NCBI RefSeq assembly: GCF_022921075.1
Contig: NZ_CP095050.1
Location: forward strand, 1,178,001-1,242,000
DNA from: Hymenobacter sp. 5317J-9
GTDB lineage: Bacteria; Bacteroidota; Bacteroidia; Cytophagales; Hymenobacteraceae
DNA: 64,000 bases
Direction of reading: 5' to 3'
Every line of letters begins with the position of its first letter. The first letter of the stretch is position 1. Below are positions 17,276-30,333 of the stretch, one piece after another. The notes below the pieces were generated by a model that saw only the letters and a list, made by a program, of their open reading frames with translations, did no database searches and was not told where the DNA came from. A program made the translations under genes and the position numbers.

Positions 17276-17306
17276 TTTGTTTTGTCCGCTGTTTCTCTTA
17301 CCTTTG
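17276..17306 (+). promoter_or_regulatory. Promoter of the tRNA-Trp/secE/nusG unit
   Basis: TTTG (17276-17279), 19 bases, then TACCTTTG (17299-17306). The bases right after the box, CACTCCCTTTGGCGAA, closely resemble those after the rplC promoter. Confidence 0.75.
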
Positions 17307-17347
17307 CACTCCCTTTGGCGAAATGCGCTAAGTGGGAATGTGAATAA

Positions 17348-17418
17348 ACGAGTGTAGTTCAAGGGTAGAATAGAGGTCTCCAAAACCTTTGATGGGAGTT
17401 CGAATCTCTCCACTCGTG
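17348..17418 (+). tRNA. tRNA-Trp (CCA)
   Basis: The acceptor ACGAGTG pairs with CACTCGT, discriminator G. The anticodon loop CTCCAAA gives CCA. The T-loop TTCGAAT is canonical. CCA is not fully encoded (CAA follows the discriminator). Its position before secE is the conserved bacterial arrangement. Confidence 0.95.
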
Positions 17419-17482
17419 CAATCTGGGCCAGTTGGCCCGCTCCATGTCGTTATCAGCAGCAACGCTGTTTTTTCCTCAACCA

Positions 17483-17677
17483 ATGGACAAACTGAGCAAT
17501 TATTTCCGCGCCACCATCGAGGAAATGCGCTACAACGTAACGTGGCCTTCCACGACCGAGCTGCAGAAAAGCGCCGGCCTCGTGCTGATTGGTTCGCTTG
17601 TGTTTGCCATCGTGGTAGGCGTCATGGATGTCAGCTTTGAGTCGGTACTTAAAGCATTTTACAACTCGTTTCGCTAG
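17483..17677 (+). CDS. secE: Preprotein translocase subunit SecE
   Basis: SecE is the essential clamp of the SecYEG inner-membrane channel. The 64-residue product starts MDKLSNYFRATIEEMRYNV, has the conserved amphipathic segment VTWPSTTELQKS and a single transmembrane helix (LVLIGSLVFAIVVGVMDVSF), matching the short SecE form. The ATG at 17483 is selected; a frame upstream would overlap the end of tRNA-Trp. nusG follows after 12 bases. Confidence 0.95.
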   Translation: MDKLSNYFRATIEEMRYNVTWPSTTELQKSAGLVLIGSLVFAIVVGVMDVSFESVLKAFYNSFR

Positions 17678-17689
17678 TCAGCAGTCAAG

Positions 17690-18256
17690 ATGGGCGAATT
17701 GAAATGGTACGTGGTGCGCTCCGTGAGCGGCCAGGAAAAGAAAGCCAAGAATTACCTCGAAACGGAGCTCGGTCGGCACAACCTGACCGAGCTTGTTCCG
17801 CAGGTACTGATTCCGGTAGAGAAGGTGTTTGAGATGCGCAACGGCAAGAAGCGCGTGCGCGAGCGGAACCTCTACCCCGGGTACATCATCATTCACGCCG
17901 ACCTCGGTCACGGTGAGGTGGACCACATCATCACCAGCACGCCCGGCGTGATTGGTTTCCTCGGCGACAAAGACAAGAAGGACGCAACGAACAACAAACC
18001 CGTTCCGCTGCACATCTCCGAAGTCAACCGCATCCTCGGCATCGTGGATGAGGCCGAGCAGCAAGCCGACGCTACTCTCGACAAGCCCTACGTAGTGGGC
18101 GAACTCGTGAAAGTGGTGGACGGCCCCTTCAACGGCTTCTCCGGCAACGTGGACGAAGTATTTGAAGAGCGTAAGAAGCTGAACGTAGTGGTGAAAATCT
18201 TCGGCCGCTCGCAGCCGGTAGAACTCAGCTACACCCAAGTAGAAAAAGAGGTCTAA
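17690..18256 (+). CDS. nusG: Transcription termination/antitermination protein NusG
   Basis: NusG binds the RNA polymerase clamp and couples transcription to Rho or to ribosomes. The 188-residue protein has the NGN domain (KWYVVRSVSGQEKKAKNYLE, then RNLYPGYIIIHADL and TPGVIGFLG) and the C-terminal KOW domain with VKVVDGPFNGFSGNVDEV. Length is typical. It is separated from rplK by a 118-base leader that contains short GC-rich inverted repeats and may house L1 feedback control; that site is not assigned. Confidence 0.98.
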   Translation: MGELKWYVVRSVSGQEKKAKNYLETELGRHNLTELVPQVLIPVEKVFEMRNGKKRVRERNLYPGYIIIHADLGHGEVDHIITSTPGVIGFLGDKDKKDATNNKPVPLHISEVNRILGIVDEAEQQADATLDKPYVVGELVKVVDGPFNGFSGNVDEVFEERKKLNVVVKIFGRSQPVELSYTQVEKEV

Positions 18257-18374
18257 CCTCATCGACTATACCACGCCGGCTAATTGCTCCGGGTCGGCGG
18301 GGCTTCCAAACAGGAGTTTACTATACTGAGGCAAGCGCGAGTTACGACGCAGGAGCCGCAGCCAAACCAATCAA

Positions 18375-18818
18375 ATGGCCAAAGAAATCAGAGGTTATCT
18401 GCGTCTGCAGATAAAGGGAGGCGCCGCGAACCCTTCGCCGCCGGTAGGACCTGCACTTGGTAGCAAAGGCTTGAACATCATGGAGTTTTGCAAGCAGTTC
18501 AATGCTCGCACCCAAGATAAAGCCGGCCAAGTTTGTCCTGTACTCATCACCATGTACACCGACAAGTCGTTCGACTTCGTGGTGAAGACGGCACCGGCTC
18601 CGGTGCTGCTCATGGAAGCTGCCAAGTTGACGAGCGGTTCGAAAGAGCCGAACCGTAACAAAGTGGGCTCCGTGACGTGGGACCAGGTGCGTACCATTGC
18701 CGAAACCAAAATGCCTGACTTGAACGCTTTCCAGGTGGAAGCTGCCATGAAGCAGGTGGCCGGCACGGCTCGCAGCATGGGCATTACCATCAAGGGCGAT
18801 TCTCCTTTTGCTGAATAA
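18375..18818 (+). CDS. rplK: 50S ribosomal protein L11
   Basis: L11 forms the GTPase-associated stalk base on 23S rRNA. The 147-residue protein shows the proline-rich loop [26 protein letters not shown] of the N-terminal domain, where thiostrepton-resistance prolines lie, and the RNA-binding C-terminal domain ending [11 protein letters not shown]. The length is close to the E. coli 142. First gene of the L11-L1-L10-L7/L12 group; rplA follows after 19 bases. Confidence 0.98.
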   Translation: MAKEIRGYLRLQIKGGAANPSPPVGPALGSKGLNIMEFCKQFNARTQDKAGQVCPVLITMYTDKSFDFVVKTAPAPVLLMEAAKLTSGSKEPNRNKVGSVTWDQVRTIAETKMPDLNAFQVEAAMKQVAGTARSMGITIKGDSPFAE

Positions 18819-18837
18819 TTAAACGGAGAAAAGACAG

Positions 18838-19536
18838 ATGGCACAAGTAAGCAAAAAGCGCAAGGAAGCCCTTGCCAAACACGACCTGACGCAAGTGCGC
18901 AGCCTCGTGGAAGCCGCCAAAGTGGTGAAGGACATTACCTACACCAAGTTTGACGCATCCGTAGATATCGACGTTCGCCTCGGTGTGGACCCCCGCAAAG
19001 CGGACCAGATGGTTCGTGGCGTGGCCACCCTGCCCCACGGCACCGGCAAAACCGTTCGCGTTCTGGCCCTGGTTACTCCCGACAAGGAGGCCGAAGCCAC
19101 TGCCGCTGGCGCCGACTTCGTGGGTCTGGACGACTATATCTCGAAAATCGAGAAAGGCTGGACCGACATCGACGTCATCATCACCATGCCGGCCGTAATG
19201 GCCAAAGTGGGTCGCCTGGGCCGTGTGCTCGGTCCCCGTGGTTTGATGCCGAACCCGAAGTCGGGCACCGTAACGACCGACGTAGCCAAGGCTGTGCAGG
19301 AAGTGAAAGCTGGTAAAATCGACTTCAAAGTTGACAAAACCGGTATCATTCACTGCTCGGTGGGTAAAGTATCGTTCGACCCGAAAATGCTGGCCGAAAA
19401 CGCTTTGGAGGTAATCCAGACGTTGGGTCGCCTGAAGCCTTCGTCTTCGAAAGGTACCTACATCAAGAGCATCACGCTCTCGAGCACGATGTCGCCCGCC
19501 GTTCCGGTTGACAGCCAAGTAAATTCCGCTAGCTAA
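18838..19536 (+). CDS. rplA: 50S ribosomal protein L1
   Basis: L1 forms the mobile stalk at the E site and, in many bacteria, represses its own operon. The 232-residue length equals the usual 230 or so. The sequence has [24 protein letters not shown] in domain I and the [21 protein letters not shown] motif that binds 23S rRNA and the mRNA operator. The stop is 15 bases before rplJ. Confidence 0.98.
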   Translation: MAQVSKKRKEALAKHDLTQVRSLVEAAKVVKDITYTKFDASVDIDVRLGVDPRKADQMVRGVATLPHGTGKTVRVLALVTPDKEAEATAAGADFVGLDDYISKIEKGWTDIDVIITMPAVMAKVGRLGRVLGPRGLMPNPKSGTVTTDVAKAVQEVKAGKIDFKVDKTGIIHCSVGKVSFDPKMLAENALEVIQTLGRLKPSSSKGTYIKSITLSSTMSPAVPVDSQVNSAS

Positions 19537-19551
19537 TTAAACCAACCAAAC

Positions 19552-20100
19552 ATGACTCGGGAAGAAAAACAAGCCCTCGTGGATGAGTTGAGCGGAAAAA
19601 TGCAATCGCACAACTCGTTCTACATCGTCGATGCTTCGGTGATGTCGGTAGCGAAAATCAACGACTTCCGTCGTCTGGCATTCAACCGCGGCCTGGAATA
19701 CAAGGTGTACAAAAACACCTTCATCCGCAAGGCGCTGGATACGCTCGGCCACGACACGTCGGAAATGGATGCCGCGCTGAAAGGCCAGTCGGGCGTGTTG
19801 TTCTCCACGGAGAGCGGCTCGGCTCCTGCCAAGATGCTGCGTGACTTCTACAAAGCGCAAGCTTACCCCCGCGGTGTTGAGCCTAAGCCTGTGCTGAAAG
19901 GTGCCTACGTAGATGCCAGCATCTACATCGGTGCCAACCAGCTCGAAGGCCTGACCACCATCAAAGGCAAGCAGGAACTGCTCGGTGAACTCATCGGTCT
20001 GCTCCAGTCGCCTGCCAAAAATGTTATCTCTGCTCTGTCGAGCGGCGGCAACAAACTGGCCGGCATCCTCAAAACCCTCAGCGAAAAAGAGGCCGCTTAA
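19552..20100 (+). CDS. rplJ: 50S ribosomal protein L10
   Basis: L10 anchors the L7/L12 dimers on the ribosome stalk. The protein has 182 residues, slightly longer than in E. coli (165). It begins MTREEKQALVDELSG, with the conserved LxxxFRRLAFNRGLEYKVYKNTFIRKAL region, and ends with the stalk-binding helix NVISALSSGGNKLAGILKTLSEKE. The short 15-base gap to rplA leaves no room for a large L10 leader of the E. coli type. Confidence 0.97.
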   Translation: MTREEKQALVDELSGKMQSHNSFYIVDASVMSVAKINDFRRLAFNRGLEYKVYKNTFIRKALDTLGHDTSEMDAALKGQSGVLFSTESGSAPAKMLRDFYKAQAYPRGVEPKPVLKGAYVDASIYIGANQLEGLTTIKGKQELLGELIGLLQSPAKNVISALSSGGNKLAGILKTLSEKEAA

Positions 20101-20162
20101 TCAGCAGCTTTTTCGCCCCTCTTTACATTTTCAACAACACATTTTTTTAACAATCTACAGAA

Positions 20163-20540
20163 ATGGCAGATTTGAAAGCATTCGCTGAGCAGCTTGTAAA
20201 CCTGACGGTGAAAGAAGTAAACGAATTGGCAGGCATCCTGAAGGACGAGTACGGCATCGAGCCTGCTGCTGCTGCAGTAGTTGCTGGTCCTGCTGGCCCC
20301 GCTGCAACTGAAGAAGCTCCTGAGGAGAAGACGTCGTTCGACGTTATCCTGAAGGCTGCCGGTGGCCAGAAACTGGCTGTGGTGAAACTGGTGAAAGACC
20401 TGACCGGTCTGGGCCTGAAAGAAGCCAAAGAACTGGTTGACGGTGCTCCTAAGCCCCTGAAAGAAGGCGTAACCAAAGACGAGGCTGAGTCGCTGAAGAA
20501 GCAGCTTGAGGAAGCCGGTGCTGAAGTAGAAGTTAAGTAG
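20163..20540 (+). CDS. rplL: 50S ribosomal protein L7/L12
   Basis: L7/L12 is the multicopy stalk protein that recruits translation factors. The 125-residue product has an N-terminal dimerisation helix ([21 protein letters not shown]), an Ala/Pro hinge ([18 protein letters not shown]) and a C-terminal domain with [33 protein letters not shown], the factor-binding face. Length is standard. A stem-loop with T-tail follows 45 bases after the stop, which should reduce read-through into rpoB. Confidence 0.98.
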   Translation: MADLKAFAEQLVNLTVKEVNELAGILKDEYGIEPAAAAVVAGPAGPAATEEAPEEKTSFDVILKAAGGQKLAVVKLVKDLTGLGLKEAKELVDGAPKPLKEGVTKDEAESLKKQLEEAGAEVEVK

Positions 20541-20584
20541 TTTCTGCTCCTGAAGCATCTCCGGACCCGCTTCAAATAAGGATT

Positions 20585-20612
20585 AGACCTGGCAACTTAG
20601 CCAGGTCTTTTC
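20585..20612 (+). terminator. Intrinsic terminator or attenuator between rplL and rpoB
   Basis: AGACCTGGC (20585-20593) and GCCAGGTCT (20600-20608) form a 9-bp stem with a six-base loop, followed by TTT. The short T-tail suggests partial termination, comparable in role to the known rplL-rpoB attenuator of enterobacteria. Confidence 0.7.
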
Positions 20613-20777
20613 CTGTTTGTAGCGTGTCAACCGCGCGAGCTACCCGGTTCGCGCTTTTGCTATGTCAGCTAACCATCTTGTTGCACAGGTGGTTAGGGAG
20701 CGCATCGCGCCGCTGATGAGCCGCCACCCCGGCTTCCCAATTTACGCTTCTGTGTCCATCTTATAATCCCCATCGCA

Positions 20778-24677
<3,900 letters not shown>

Positions 24678-24682
24678 GTTTC

Positions 24683-24747
24683 TAATGGTTAGTGGTTAGT
24701 TTTTGATTGAGCACTAACCGTTAATCACTAACCATTAACCACTGATT
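24683..24747. repeat. Inverted array of degenerate heptamers downstream of rpoB
   Basis: Left arm: TAATGGT, TAGTGGT, TAGTTTT (24683-24703). Right arm: ACTAACC, GTTAATC, ACTAACC, ATTAACC, ACTGATT (24713-24747). A 12-bp perfect stem is formed by TAATGGTTAGTG (24683-24694) and its complement at 24726-24737. The arrangement follows the rpoB stop codon almost at once. Confidence 0.75.
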
Positions 24748-24934
24748 GGCAGGCAACAGGAGGCGCTGATTGAGCGACTCTGGTAACGAAAGGTGAGAAA
24801 ACGCTTCGGTGAAAGAGGAGCGGGGGCTGTTCCGAGATATGGTCAGTGCAGCATCAAAGACCCCAGTGAATCTTAATCGAAGGCCTTCTCATCATTCTGC
24901 CCTGCCGTCAGTTTTAATTTTTCGACCTTTTCAG

Positions 24935-24980
24935 AGTGCCTTTGCCCGACATACCTATCTGTTAAGCAAAGGCACTTTTT
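24935..24980 (+). terminator. Intrinsic terminator between rpoB and rpoC
   Basis: AGTGCCTTTGC (24935-24945) pairs with GCAAAGGCACT (24966-24976), an 11-bp perfect stem with a 20-base loop, followed by five T residues. By form it should terminate at least part of the rpoB transcription. Confidence 0.8.
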
Positions 24981-25007
24981 GAAGCGTCAAACTGTTTGAA
25001 ATCCTTG
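24976..25007 (+). promoter_or_regulatory. Candidate rpoC promoter overlapping the terminator tail
   Basis: TTTTTG (24976-24981), 18 bases, then AATCCTTG (25000-25007), six of eight bases of the TAtCTTTG box. The next bases, CGCCCTTCTGGCGAA, resemble the initially transcribed bases at the tRNA-Trp and rplC promoters (CACTCCCTTTGGCGAA). This similarity is the main support. Confidence 0.35.
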
Positions 25008-25077
25008 CGCCCTTCTGGCGAACGGCGCAGACTCAAGCAGCTCAAAGCCAAACAGCTACTAGCTTAACCCCAATCAA

Positions 25078-28000
25078 ATGGCTTTCGCAAAAAACAAGAA
25101 AGTAGTTCAGGACTTCTCCAAAGTCACTATCTCGCTGGCCTCGCCCGAAGCAATTCTGGAGCGCAGCACCGGCGAAGTAGTGAAGCCTGAAACCATCAAC
25201 TACCGCACGTACAAGCCCGAAATGGGTGGCCTGTTCTGCGAGCGGATTTTCGGTCCGGTGAAGGACTGGGAATGCCACTGCGGTAAGTACAAGCGCATTC
25301 GCTACAAAGGCATTATCTGCGACCGTTGCGGCGTGGAGGTGACCGAGAAGAAGGTGCGTCGTGAGCGCATGGGCCACATCGAACTGGTGGTACCCGTTGC
25401 CCACATCTGGTACTTCAAATCGCTCCCCAACAAAATCGGCTACCTGCTGGGCCTGCCCACCAAGAAGCTCGACCAGATTATTTATTACGAGCGGTATGTC
25501 GTTGTTCAGCCCGGTTCGCTGGCTGAAGAAGGCGTGCAAGTACTCGACTTCCTCACCGAGGATGAATACCTGGACATCATCGACAAGCTCCCCCGGGAGA
25601 ACCAGATGCTGCCCAACGAGGACCCCAACAAGTTCATCGCCCGCATGGGTGCCGATGCCCTGCACATGCTGCTGGAGCGCATCAACCTGGACGAGTTGAG
25701 CTACTCGCTGCGTGACTCGGCTGCCCACGAAACCTCGCAGCAGCGTAAGGCTGAGGCATTGAAGCGCCTGCGCGTGGTGGAAGCTTTCCGCGACGCTGCT
25801 ACCCGCATCGAGAACAAGCCCGAGTGGATGGTTATCCGCATGGTGCCGGTGATTCCGCCGGAACTGCGCCCCCTCGTGCCGTTGGACGGTGGCCGTTTCG
25901 CCACTTCCGACTTGAACGACCTGTACCGTCGCGTTATCATCCGCAACAACCGCCTCAAGCGCCTAATTGAAATCAAAGCGCCCGAGGTGATTCTGCGGAA
26001 CGAGAAGCGCATGCTGCAAGAGGCTGTTGACTCCTTGTTCGACAACTCGCGTAAGGTGAACGCCGTGCGCGCCGAGGGCAACCGCGCTCTGAAGTCGCTG
26101 TCCGATATGCTGAAAGGCAAGCAGGGCCGCTTCCGTCAGAACCTGCTCGGTAAGCGTGTCGATTACTCGGGTCGTTCGGTAATCGTGGTAGGTCCTGAAC
26201 TGAAGCTCCACGAGTGCGGCCTGCCCAAGAACATGGCAGCCGAGCTGTTCAAGCCGTTCATCATCCGTAAGCTCATCGAGCGCGGCATTGTGAAGACGGT
26301 GAAGTCGGCCAAGAAAATTGTGGACCGCAAGGACGCCGTGGTGTGGGACATCCTGGAGAACGTGCTGAAAGGCCACCCGGTGCTCCTCAACCGTGCTCCT
26401 ACGCTGCACCGTCTGGGTATCCAAGCGTTCCAACCGCGCCTCATCGAGGGCAAGGCTATCCAGCTGCACCCGCTCGTGTGTACGGCCTTCAACGCTGACT
26501 TTGACGGTGACCAGATGGCTGTGCACGTGCCCCTCGGCCCGGCCGCTATTCTGGAAGCCTCCATGCTCATGCTGGCCTCGCACAACATCCTGAACCCCGC
26601 CAACGGCGCGCCCATCGCAGTACCGTCGCAGGACATGGTTCTGGGCCTGTACTACGTAACCAAGGGTAAGCGCTCGACCGAGAACGAAATCATCAAAGGT
26701 GAAGACCGGATGTTCTACTCGGACGAAGAAGTTGTTATCGCCATCAACGAAGGCCAGCTCTCGAAGCACGCCTTCATTAAGGTGCGTACGAAAGTGCGCG
26801 ACGAAAACGACGACCTCGTGACCAAGGTGGTTGACACCGTGGCTGGCCGCGTGCTGTTCAACCAGCTCGTGCCCGAGGAAGTAGGTTTCGTAGATGAGCT
26901 GCTGACCAAGAAGAAGCTCCAGCAAATCATTTCGCTGGTGTTCAAGCGCACGGGCATGGCCCGCACCGCGCAGTTCCTCGATGACATCAAGACCCTCGGT
27001 TTCCAGTCGGCCTACAAAGGCGGTCTGAGCATGGGGCTGGGCGACATCAACATCCCGAAAGAGAAAGATGAGCTGGTGAAGCAGGCGCAAGCCGACGTAG
27101 CGGCCGTAACCCAGAACTACCAGATGGGTCTGATTACGGACAACGAGCGTTACAACCAGGTTATCGACATCTGGACGCGCATCAACAACCAGATTACGGA
27201 AACATTGATGGGCCGTCTGGAGAAGGAAAACCAGGGCTTCAACTCCATCTACATGATGATGCACTCGGGGGCCCGCGGCTCGCGCGAGCAGATTCGTCAG
27301 CTGGGCGGGATGCGTGGTCTGATGGCCAAGCCCCAGAAGTCGCTGCAAGGCTCGATTGGCGAGATTATCGAAAACCCGATTCTGTCGAACTTCAAAGAAG
27401 GCCTCGACGTAATCGAGTACTTCATCTCGACGCACGGTGCCCGTAAAGGTCTGGCTGACACGGCTCTGAAGACGGCTGACGCCGGCTACCTGACCCGTCG
27501 TCTGGTAGACGTGTCGCAGGACGTGATTGTGAACGAGCAGGACTGCGGTACCCTCCGTGGCATCGAGACCTTCGCGTTGAAAGACAACGAAGACATCGTG
27601 GAGCCGCTGTCGGAGCGCATCCTCGGCCGTGTGACCGTTCACGACATCGTGGACCCGAACACCAACGAGGTTATCCTGGCTTCCGGCTCGGAAATCAAGG
27701 AAGACACGACGCGCCGTATCGACATCGCCGGTATTGAGTCGGTGGAAATCCGTTCGGTGCTGACCTGCGAAAGCAAGCGCGGCATCTGCGCCAAGTGCTA
27801 CGGCCGCAACCTGGCCTCGGGTCGCATGGTGCAGCGTGGCGAGGCAGTAGGTGTTATCGCCGCCCAGTCGATTGGTGAGCCGGGCACGCAGCTGACCCTG
27901 CGTACTTTCCACGTAGGTGGTACGGCTTCCAACATCGCCGTTGAATCGAGCATCAAAGCCAAGTTCGCCGGTGTGGTAGAATTCGAGGACGTGCGCACCG

Positions 28001-29430
28001 TGACGACGACCGACGGCGAAGGCCGCAAGGCCGACGTGGTGATGGGTCGCTCGGGTGAAATCCGCATCGTGGAGAAAGGCACCGGCCGCGTCTTCACCAC
28101 TAACCACGTGCCGTACGGCTCGTTCATGCTGGTGAAGGAAGGCCAGGAGGTGGAGAAAGGCGCCGAGCTGAACACCTGGGACCCCTACAACGCCGTTATT
28201 CTGGCCGAGTTCGATGGTACCGTGGTGTTCGACGCCATCACCGAAGGCATTACTTACCGCGAAGAATCGGACGAACAGACCGGCCACCGCGAGAAGGTAA
28301 TCATCGAATCGAAGGCGAAGGACCAGAACCCGTCTATCATTGTGCGCCCCGGTAAAAAAGGCGATGTGGAAGGCCAGAAAGGCTACAGCATCCCCGTGGG
28401 CTCGCACTTGAACGTGGAAAACGGTGACAAAATCACCGCCGGCCACATTCTGGCTAAGATTCCGCGCTCGGTGGGCAAAACCCGCGACATCACCGGTGGT
28501 CTGCCGCGTGTGACCGAACTCTTCGAAGCCCGCAACCCGTCGAACCCGGCCGTGGTGTCGGAAATCGATGGTGTGGTAACCTATGGCTCGGTGAAGCGTG
28601 GCAACCGCGAAATCTTCGTGGAGTCGAAAGACGGCGTGAAGAAGAAGTACATGGTGCCGCTGTCGAAGCACATTCTGGTGCAGGACAACGACTTCGTACG
28701 CGCTGGTGCGCCGCTGTCGGATGGTGCCATCACGCCGACCGATATCCTGAACATTCAGGGCCCCGGCGCCGTGCAGGAATACCTCGTGAACGAGATTCAG
28801 GAAGTGTACCGCTTGCAGGGTGTGAAAATCAACGATAAGCACATCGAAGTGGTAGTCCGCCAGATGATGCAGAAAGTCGTGATTCTAGATGCCGGTGACA
28901 CGTCGTTCCTCGAAAACCAAGTGATTGACAAAATCATCTTCATGGCCGAGAACGACATGATTATCGACATGAAAGTCGTGACCGAAGCCGGTGACTCGAC
29001 CAACCTGAAGCCCGGTCAGATTGTGACGGCCCGTCGCCTCCGCGACGAGAATAGCAGCCTGAAGCGCCGCGACCTTGCCCTGGTGCAAGTGCGCGATGCC
29101 CAGCCCGCCGTGTCGCGCCCCACGCTGCAAGGCATCACGCAGGCGTCGTTGGGTACGGCCTCGTTCATCTCGGCCGCTTCCTTCCAGGAGACGACCAAGG
29201 TGTTGAGCGAAGCCGCCATCCGCGGCAAGGCCGACCAGCTGTTGGGCTTGAAAGAGAACGTAATCGTCGGTCACCTCATCCCGGCCGGTACTGGCTTGCG
29301 CGAGTACACGCGTCAGGTAGTAGGCTCGAAAGAGGAGATGGAAGCTGCCCAAGCCGCCCAGGCGGCCGAAGCGGCCGTTCCCGCCAAGCGCCCCAGCCGT
29401 GCTGGCAAGCGCGAAGTGTCGGCTGAGTAA
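25078..29430 (+). CDS. rpoC: DNA-directed RNA polymerase subunit beta'
   Basis: The beta' subunit carries the catalytic magnesium site. The 1450-residue protein has the N-terminal zinc-binding region ([20 protein letters not shown], from Cys66), the active-site motif [10 protein letters not shown] (residues 472-481, Asp474, Asp476, Asp478), the second zinc site [17 protein letters not shown] and the trigger-loop region around RTFHVGG. The tail is alanine-rich and basic ([19 protein letters not shown]), not conserved in E. coli. It is followed by a strong terminator. Confidence 0.99.
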   Translation: MAFAKNKKVVQDFSKVTISLASPEAILERSTGEVVKPETINYRTYKPEMGGLFCERIFGPVKDWECHCGKYKRIRYKGIICDRCGVEVTEKKVRRERMGHIELVVPVAHIWYFKSLPNKIGYLLGLPTKKLDQIIYYERYVVVQPGSLAEEGVQVLDFLTEDEYLDIIDKLPRENQMLPNEDPNKFIARMGADALHMLLERINLDELSYSLRDSAAHETSQQRKAEALKRLRVVEAFRDAATRIENKPEWMVIRMVPVIPPELRPLVPLDGGRFATSDLNDLYRRVIIRNNRLKRLIEIKAPEVILRNEKRMLQEAVDSLFDNSRKVNAVRAEGNRALKSLSDMLKGKQGRFRQNLLGKRVDYSGRSVIVVGPELKLHECGLPKNMAAELFKPFIIRKLIERGIVKTVKSAKKIVDRKDAVVWDILENVLKGHPVLLNRAPTLHRLGIQAFQPRLIEGKAIQLHPLVCTAFNADFDGDQMAVHVPLGPAAILEASMLMLASHNILNPANGAPIAVPSQDMVLGLYYVTKGKRSTENEIIKGEDRMFYSDEEVVIAINEGQLSKHAFIKVRTKVRDENDDLVTKVVDTVAGRVLFNQLVPEEVGFVDELLTKKKLQQIISLVFKRTGMARTAQFLDDIKTLGFQSAYKGGLSMGLGDINIPKEKDELVKQAQADVAAVTQNYQMGLITDNERYNQVIDIWTRINNQITETLMGRLEKENQGFNSIYMMMHSGARGSREQIRQLGGMRGLMAKPQKSLQGSIGEIIENPILSNFKEGLDVIEYFISTHGARKGLADTALKTADAGYLTRRLVDVSQDVIVNEQDCGTLRGIETFALKDNEDIVEPLSERILGRVTVHDIVDPNTNEVILASGSEIKEDTTRRIDIAGIESVEIRSVLTCESKRGICAKCYGRNLASGRMVQRGEAVGVIAAQSIGEPGTQLTLRTFHVGGTASNIAVESSIKAKFAGVVEFEDVRTVTTTDGEGRKADVVMGRSGEIRIVEKGTGRVFTTNHVPYGSFMLVKEGQEVEKGAELNTWDPYNAVILAEFDGTVVFDAITEGITYREESDEQTGHREKVIIESKAKDQNPSIIVRPGKKGDVEGQKGYSIPVGSHLNVENGDKITAGHILAKIPRSVGKTRDITGGLPRVTELFEARNPSNPAVVSEIDGVVTYGSVKRGNREIFVESKDGVKKKYMVPLSKHILVQDNDFVRAGAPLSDGAITPTDILNIQGPGAVQEYLVNEIQEVYRLQGVKINDKHIEVVVRQMMQKVVILDAGDTSFLENQVIDKIIFMAENDMIIDMKVVTEAGDSTNLKPGQIVTARRLRDENSSLKRRDLALVQVRDAQPAVSRPTLQGITQASLGTASFISAASFQETTKVLSEAAIRGKADQLLGLKENVIVGHLIPAGTGLREYTRQVVGSKEEMEAAQAAQAAEAAVPAKRPSRAGKREVSAE

Positions 29431-29451
29431 TCTGCCGTAGGTTTGTAATGG

Positions 29452-29485
29452 AAAAGCCGACTGGGGTGACCCGGTCGGCTTTTTC
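29452..29485 (+). terminator. Terminator after rpoC
   Basis: AAAAGCCGAC (29452-29461) pairs with GTCGGCTTTT (29474-29483) around a 12-base loop, then T residues. The next start codon lies only 17 bases further. Confidence 0.9.
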
Positions 29486-29489
29486 TGTT

Positions 29490-29497
29490 TACTTTTC
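29490..29497 (+). promoter_or_regulatory. Near-consensus -7 box just after the rpoC terminator
   Basis: TACTTTTC matches TAnnTTTG at seven of eight positions and ends four bases before the ATG at 29502. No -33 TTG is clear. Confidence 0.3.
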
Positions 29498-29501
29498 GCT
29501 T

Positions 29502-29798
29502 ATGGCAGCACTTTTTGAAATCATAGTAGACTTCTGGTTCATATCAACATGTATAGCAGTTGCTATGTGCGTTGGGCTATTATACTTAGTCTTAAACCGT
29601 GAATCATTATTAGTTCGCTCGGCGGGTACACTATTAAGCTTTGTCGTAGCTACGCTTATTAAATGCAAGTTTGGTAAAATATTAAGTGAACTAGGGATAA
29701 GCCCTATGGGCAGAATAGTCTTGTTCATCCCTTTCATGGTAGGACTATGCACTGTGTTGTTCTTTCCAAAAGAGCACAGAAGGACATCACAACTGTAA
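29502..29798 (+). CDS. Small AT-rich membrane protein of unknown function
   Basis: A 98-residue product with three hydrophobic segments (about residues 5-29, 40-55 and 70-90), so probably an inner-membrane protein with basic loops and a charged tail. No family is recognised. Its base composition is clearly more AT-rich than rpoC and the following genes, and its codon use includes many A/T third positions, suggesting recent acquisition. It sits between the rpoC terminator and the DUF3467 gene. The ATG at 29502 is chosen because an earlier start at 29448 would overlap the terminator stem. Confidence 0.55.
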   Translation: MAALFEIIVDFWFISTCIAVAMCVGLLYLVLNRESLLVRSAGTLLSFVVATLIKCKFGKILSELGISPMGRIVLFIPFMVGLCTVLFFPKEHRRTSQL

Positions 29799-29826
29799 TC
29801 AAACGTTTTAATCACACCTGCAAAAC

Positions 29827-30150
29827 ATGCAACCCACCGACCAAAACCCGGACCCTAACGCCATCAACATCGAGCTTTCCGAAGCCATGGCCGAGGGCGA
29901 ATACGCCAACCTCGCCATGATTGCGCATAGCAACAGCGAGTTTGTGATTGACTTCATCCGCATGATGCCCGGCCTGCCCAAGGCCAAGGTGAAGGCGCGC
30001 ATCGTCGTCACGCCCGAGCACGCCAAGCGCCTGCTGCAAGCCCTCACCGAGAATATCGAGCGGTTTGAAGCCGCATTCGGCACCATCAAGATGCAGAGCG
30101 AAGCCCCTAGCTATCCGATGAACTTCGGCGGCGCAGTAGGGGAGGCGTAA
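29827..30150 (+). CDS. DUF3467 family protein
   Basis: The 107-residue acidic protein has the core IELSEAMAEGEYANLAMIAHSNSEFVIDFIRMMPGLPKAKVKARIVVTPEHAKRLL, which matches DUF3467, a short conserved Bacteroidota family with no known role. No signal peptide or membrane segment. It commonly lies next to rpoC in this phylum (recalled, not checked), and here it is separated from rpoC only by the AT-rich orphan gene. Its end is marked by a terminator at 30174. Confidence 0.85.
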   Translation: MQPTDQNPDPNAINIELSEAMAEGEYANLAMIAHSNSEFVIDFIRMMPGLPKAKVKARIVVTPEHAKRLLQALTENIERFEAAFGTIKMQSEAPSYPMNFGGAVGEA

Positions 30151-30173
30151 GCGGAACCAGATGCTTTGGCTGC

Positions 30174-30207
30174 GAAAGCGCCTCCATTTTCCAGTGGAGG
30201 CGCTTTA
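30174..30207 (+). terminator. Terminator after the DUF3467 gene
   Basis: AAAGCGCCTCCA pairs with TGGAGGCGCTTT around a short loop, then ACTTTTT. Confidence 0.88.
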
Positions 30208-30254
30208 CTTTTTGGGCCAAACCCGATACTCCTAAAATTAACATCCTCACTCTG

Positions 30255-30286
30255 TTTGCTATTGCGGCGGAATACTCTTACCTTTG
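30255..30286 (+). promoter_or_regulatory. Promoter of the rpsL-rpsG-fusA-rpsJ unit
   Basis: TTTG (30255-30258), 20 bases, then TACCTTTG (30279-30286), 47 bases before the rpsL ATG. Confidence 0.75.
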
Positions 30287-30333
30287 CAAGCCAAATTTTA
30301 GGGGCAAACGGCTCCAAACCAACCATTCTCTAA

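Larger units (their letters stand above)
24678..25077 (+). other. Long rpoB-rpoC intergenic region (400 bases)
   Basis: No gene is seen here. In order it holds an inverted heptamer array (24683-24747), about 180 bases with no clear motif, a strong terminator hairpin (24935-24980) and a degenerate promoter candidate overlapping the terminator tail (24976-25007). In most bacteria rpoB and rpoC are separated by less than 150 bases and share one transcript. Confidence 0.8.

Noticed and set aside
18257..18374. L1-binding leader or riboswitch before rplK
   Set aside because: Short GC-rich inverted repeats are present, but no recognisable L1 site or known riboswitch core could be identified by eye.
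25963..28842. A 959-codon open frame on the minus strand opposite rpoC
   Set aside because: It mirrors the codon pattern of rpoC in GC-rich DNA; the translation is His/Val/Arg-rich with no domain. Similar mirror frames occur opposite the aminopeptidase (13934-15409), the Hsp70 (57262-59211) and the DUF4331 gene (60600-62090).
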